Below are positions 4,899 to 7,704 of a DNA stretch of 7,704 nt, in pieces. This DNA comes from Elusimicrobia bacterium RIFCSPLOWO2_01_FULL_60_11 (GTDB lineage: Bacteria; Elusimicrobiota; Elusimicrobia; 2-02-FULL-39-32): assembly GCA_001800085.1 (NCBI GenBank), contig MGUS01000109.1, forward strand, positions 4,947-12,650. Direction: 5' to 3'. Below the pieces are notes generated by a model. It saw only the letters and a program-made list of their open reading frames with translations. It had not been told where the DNA came from and made no database searches. The translations under genes were made by a program, and so were the position numbers. Numbering within the stretch: the stretch's first letter is position 1; every line of letters starts with the position of its first letter.

Positions 4899-7704
4899 AT
4901 GCCTTTAGATCTCCTCGAAAAGAAGCGGTTCACGAGCCAGCAGAAGGCCAAGAAAAAAGCCCAGTGGGGGATGAACTTCACGGACTTCTCCGCCATCAAG
5001 GTCTCCATCGCCTCCCCGGAACAGATCCGCTCCTGGTCCTACGGCGAAGTGCGCAAGCCCGAGACCATCAACTACCGTTCTTTCAAGCCCGAGCGCGACG
5101 GCCTTTTCTGCGAGCGCATCTTCGGGCCCGTCCGCGACTGGGAGTGCAACTGCGGCAAATATAAATACATCAAGCACCGCGGCACTGTCTGCGACCGCTG
5201 CGGGGTGGAAGTCACCGAATCCGTGGTCCGCCGCGAACGCATGGGCCACATCGAACTGGCCGTGCCCGTGGCCCACATCTGGTATTTAAGGAAATCACCC
5301 TCGCGCATCGGGGCCCTCTTGGACATGAAGCTGGCCGACCTGGAGCGCGTGGTCTATTACGCGCGCTACGCCGTGCTGGAGGATTTCAGGAACCCCGACG
5401 GGAAAGTCGTCTACCACGAGCGCCAGCTGCTCACCGAGGAAGAGGTGCAGAAAGCCAAGAGCGAATGGAACGGCAAGGTCAAGATCGGCATCGGCGCGCC
5501 GGCGCTCAAGGAGCTCCTCGAGAAGATCGACGTGAAGAAGTCCGCGGTCGAACTGCGCAGCAAGCTGCGCAACATCGAGTCGGAGACCGAGCGCACCAAG
5601 CTCATGAAAAAACTCCGGGTCCTGGAAGGTTTCGCCAAGTCGTCCAACCATCCCGAGTGGATGGTCCTGGCCGTCCTGCCCGTCATCCCGCCGGACCTTA
5701 GGCCCCTGGTGCCCCTGGAAGGCGGCCGCTTCGCCACTTCCGACCTGAACGACCTCTACCGCCGCATCATCAACCGCAACAACCGCTTGAAGCACATCGA
5801 GGCGCTGCGCGCTCCCGACGTCATGATCCACAACGAGAAGCGCATGCTCCAGGAAGCCGTCGACGCCCTCATCGAGAACGGCGCCCGCGGCAAAGTCGTG
5901 GTGGGCGCGGGCAACCGGCCCTTGAAGTCCCTTTCCGACATCCTTAAAGGAAAGCAGGGCCGTTTCCGCCAGAACCTGCTCGGCAAGCGCGTGGACTATT
6001 CCGGCCGCAGCGTCATCGTGGTCGGCCCCAAACTCAAGATGCACCAGTGCGGCCTTCCTAAAGAAATGGCTTTGGAGCTGTTCAAACCCTTCATCATCCG
6101 CGAACTCATGAAAGGCGGAGCCGTCACGCTCAAAGCCGCCAAGCGCATGCTGGAGCGCGCCAAGCCCGAGGTCTGGGACATCCTGGAGCGCATCACCAAG
6201 AACCATCCCGTCCTCTTGAACCGCGCGCCCACGCTCCACCGCCTGGGCATCCAGGCCTTCGAGCCCGTGCTCATCGAGGGCAAGTCCATCCAGCTCCATC
6301 CTTTGACCTGCTCCGCGTTCAACGCGGACTTCGACGGAGACCAGATGGCCGTCCATGTGCCTCTTTCCCTCGAGGCCCAGCTGGAATGCCGGGTGCTCAT
6401 GATGTCCACCAACAACATCATGTCCCCCGCCAGCGGCAAGCCCATCGCGGTGCCTTCGCAGGACATGGTCCTCGGCTGCTGCTACCTGACCAAGATCAAG
6501 CCCGGCGCTCCCGGAGAAGGCAAGATCTTCTCGGGGCCCGAAGAGCTGATCGCGGCCTACCAGAACAACGAAGTGGACATCAACGCCAAGATCAAGATAT
6601 CCGGCATCACTTCCATCCGCGAGAAAGAACTTTCCGAAAAAGAGCAGAAAGACCCCGCCCAATGGAAGAATTTCACCTCCGTGGGACGCGTCATCTTCAA
6701 CCAGGTCGTGCCCAAGGAACTGGGCTTCCTCAACGTCGTCCTCACCAAAAAGGAACTGGCCGGCCTGGTCGAGCGCTGCTACAAGATCCTCGGCCACTAC
6801 GCCACCATCCAGCTCCTCGACGGCATCAAGAACATGGGTTACAAATTCGCCTGCCGCGCGGGGTTGACCATCTCCATCGCGGACATGGTGGTGCCTTCCA
6901 TGAAAGCCGAGCTCATCAAGCGCGCCCGCGGCATGGTCAAGGAGATCGAAAGCCAGGCCAAGGCCGGCATCATCACGGATTCCGAGCGCTACAACAAGAT
7001 CATCGACATCTGGACGCAGGTCACCGACAAGATCGGCGGCGGCATGTTCGACGAGATGAAGAAGCAGGACGAGCTCCAATATCATAAGGACAAAGCCAAG
7101 TTCAACGCGGTCTACATGATGGCCTTCTCCGGCGCGCGCGGATCCCCCGCGCAGGTGCGCCAGCTGGCCGGCATGAGAGGCCTCATGGCCAAGCCCCAGA
7201 AGAAGCTGACCGGCGGCGTGGGCGAGATCATCGAACAGCCCGTGCTCTCCAACTTCCGCGAGGGCCTGACCGTCCTCGAGTACTTCATCTCGACTCACGG
7301 CGGACGCAAAGGTCTGGCCGACACCGCCCTTAAGACCGCCGACGCCGGGTATCTGACCCGCCGATTGGTGGACGTGGCCCACGACATCGTCATCACCGAA
7401 GAGGACTGCGGCACCATCAACGGCGTGAAGATCGGCACCCTCCAGTCGGGCGAAGAAGTCATCGAGCCCATCGAGGACCGCATCATCGGGCGCGTGGCCA
7501 TGGACAACGTGGCCGGCATCCTTTCCGAAGAGCGCATCGTGGAATCGGGCCAGATCATCTCGCCCGAGGTCGCCAAGAAGATCAACGAGGCCGGTCTGGA
7601 CCGCATCCGCATCCGTTCCGTGCTCACCTGCGAGTCCGACGTCGGCATCTGCGCCAAATGTTACGGCATGAACCTGGCCACGGGCCGGCCCGTGCAGATC
7701 GGCG
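4899..7704 (+). CDS. rpoC: DNA-directed RNA polymerase subunit beta' (3'-truncated by window edge)
   Basis: Largest catalytic subunit of RNA polymerase. I translated 935 uninterrupted codons plus one base, about two thirds of a typical protein, and it runs off the right edge. In order: zinc site 1 with Cys83, Cys85, Cys98 and Cys101; clamp and lid region; [30 protein letters not shown]; the catalytic NADFDGD with Asp477, Asp479 and Asp481 holding Mg2+; [23 protein letters not shown]; bridge helix from about 795; zinc site 2 with Cys837, Cys911, Cys918 and Cys921. The trigger loop and C-terminal jaw lie beyond the window. The ATG at 4899 is preferred: it has a Shine-Dalgarno-like AAGGTGG and near-overlap with rpoB. 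The in-frame ATG at 4971 would remove a basic 24-residue lead. Oddities: a seven-residue insertion after GLMAKP and Gly802 in HGGRKG at the start of the bridge helix. Confidence 0.97.
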   Translation, partial: MPLDLLEKKRFTSQQKAKKKAQWGMNFTDFSAIKVSIASPEQIRSWSYGEVRKPETINYRSFKPERDGLFCERIFGPVRDWECNCGKYKYIKHRGTVCDRCGVEVTESVVRRERMGHIELAVPVAHIWYLRKSPSRIGALLDMKLADLERVVYYARYAVLEDFRNPDGKVVYHERQLLTEEEVQKAKSEWNGKVKIGIGAPALKELLEKIDVKKSAVELRSKLRNIESETERTKLMKKLRVLEGFAKSSNHPEWMVLAVLPVIPPDLRPLVPLEGGRFATSDLNDLYRRIINRNNRLKHIEALRAPDVMIHNEKRMLQEAVDALIENGARGKVVVGAGNRPLKSLSDILKGKQGRFRQNLLGKRVDYSGRSVIVVGPKLKMHQCGLPKEMALELFKPFIIRELMKGGAVTLKAAKRMLERAKPEVWDILERITKNHPVLLNRAPTLHRLGIQAFEPVLIEGKSIQLHPLTCSAFNADFDGDQMAVHVPLSLEAQLECRVLMMSTNNIMSPASGKPIAVPSQDMVLGCCYLTKIKPGAPGEGKIFSGPEELIAAYQNNEVDINAKIKISGITSIREKELSEKEQKDPAQWKNFTSVGRVIFNQVVPKELGFLNVVLTKKELAGLVERCYKILGHYATIQLLDGIKNMGYKFACRAGLTISIADMVVPSMKAELIKRARGMVKEIESQAKAGIITDSERYNKIIDIWTQVTDKIGGGMFDEMKKQDELQYHKDKAKFNAVYMMAFSGARGSPAQVRQLAGMRGLMAKPQKKLTGGVGEIIEQPVLSNFREGLTVLEYFISTHGGRKGLADTALKTADAGYLTRRLVDVAHDIVITEEDCGTINGVKIGTLQSGEEVIEPIEDRIIGRVAMDNVAGILSEERIVESGQIISPEVAKKINEAGLDRIRIRSVLTCESDVGICAKCYGMNLATGRPVQIG

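Noticed and set aside
4893..4901. Possible rpoB-rpoC fusion as seen in some Epsilonproteobacteria
   Set aside because: A TAG stop at 4893-4895 and a separate ATG at 4899 show two distinct genes.
6386..7087. 233-codon + strand open frame inside rpoC
   Set aside because: Out of frame with intact rpoC. Its Arg/His/Pro/Gly-rich composition marks it as a frame shadow.
5295..7382. 695-codon open frame on the - strand opposite rpoC
   Set aside because: Same cause: codon-aligned antisense of a conserved gene lacking TTA, CTA and TCA codons. It ends at a TCA in rpoC, and no recognisable domain appears.

Overview
The window is GC-rich and almost fully coding on the + strand. It holds three genes: the end-on portion of a putative lipoprotein metallopeptidase (1-933), a complete rpoB (1092-4895) and the first about 935 codons of rpoC (4899 to the right edge). 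The two RNA polymerase genes are unmistakable. The lipobox-bearing first gene suggests a diderm bacterium. The beta' protein carries a short insertion just after the GMRGLMAKP motif of the kind I recall from Bacteroidota-type beta' subunits, and codons end mostly in C or G. A GC-rich Elusimicrobiota, PVC or FCB-type lineage would fit, but this placement is a low-confidence impression that only a phylogeny can settle.

Layout. Positions 1-60 contain a dRS3/REP-like palindrome read in frame with the N-terminus of the peptidase gene, so that the palindrome appears to encode part of its signal peptide. The peptidase has an HEVTH zinc site and a downstream Glu ligand, as in peptidase MA-like gluzincins. 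Positions 934-1091 are the only sizeable intergenic region. It holds a promoter with consensus -35 and -10 hexamers starting four bases after the peptidase stop, a 6-bp inverted repeat bracketing the -10, a pair of 12-base direct repeats, a possible hairpin followed by seven T (candidate attenuator), and the rpoB ribosome binding site. rpoB and rpoC are separated by only 3 bases and are surely co-transcribed and probably translationally coupled.

How they work together. RpoB and RpoC form the catalytic core of RNA polymerase: beta contributes the rifamycin pocket and the two active-site lysines, beta' the NADFDGD magnesium-binding loop, the bridge helix and two zinc sites. All of these are intact here, and the window stops just before the trigger loop. 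The usual upstream neighbours of rpoB (rplJ and rplL) are absent, so rpoBC seems to be an independent transcription unit. The peptidase has no obvious functional link to it. I found no evidence of a CRISPR, phage, insertion sequence, tRNA or defence system. The most unusual items are the repeat-derived signal peptide, the detached rpoBC operon with its structured leader, and two local peculiarities in beta'.
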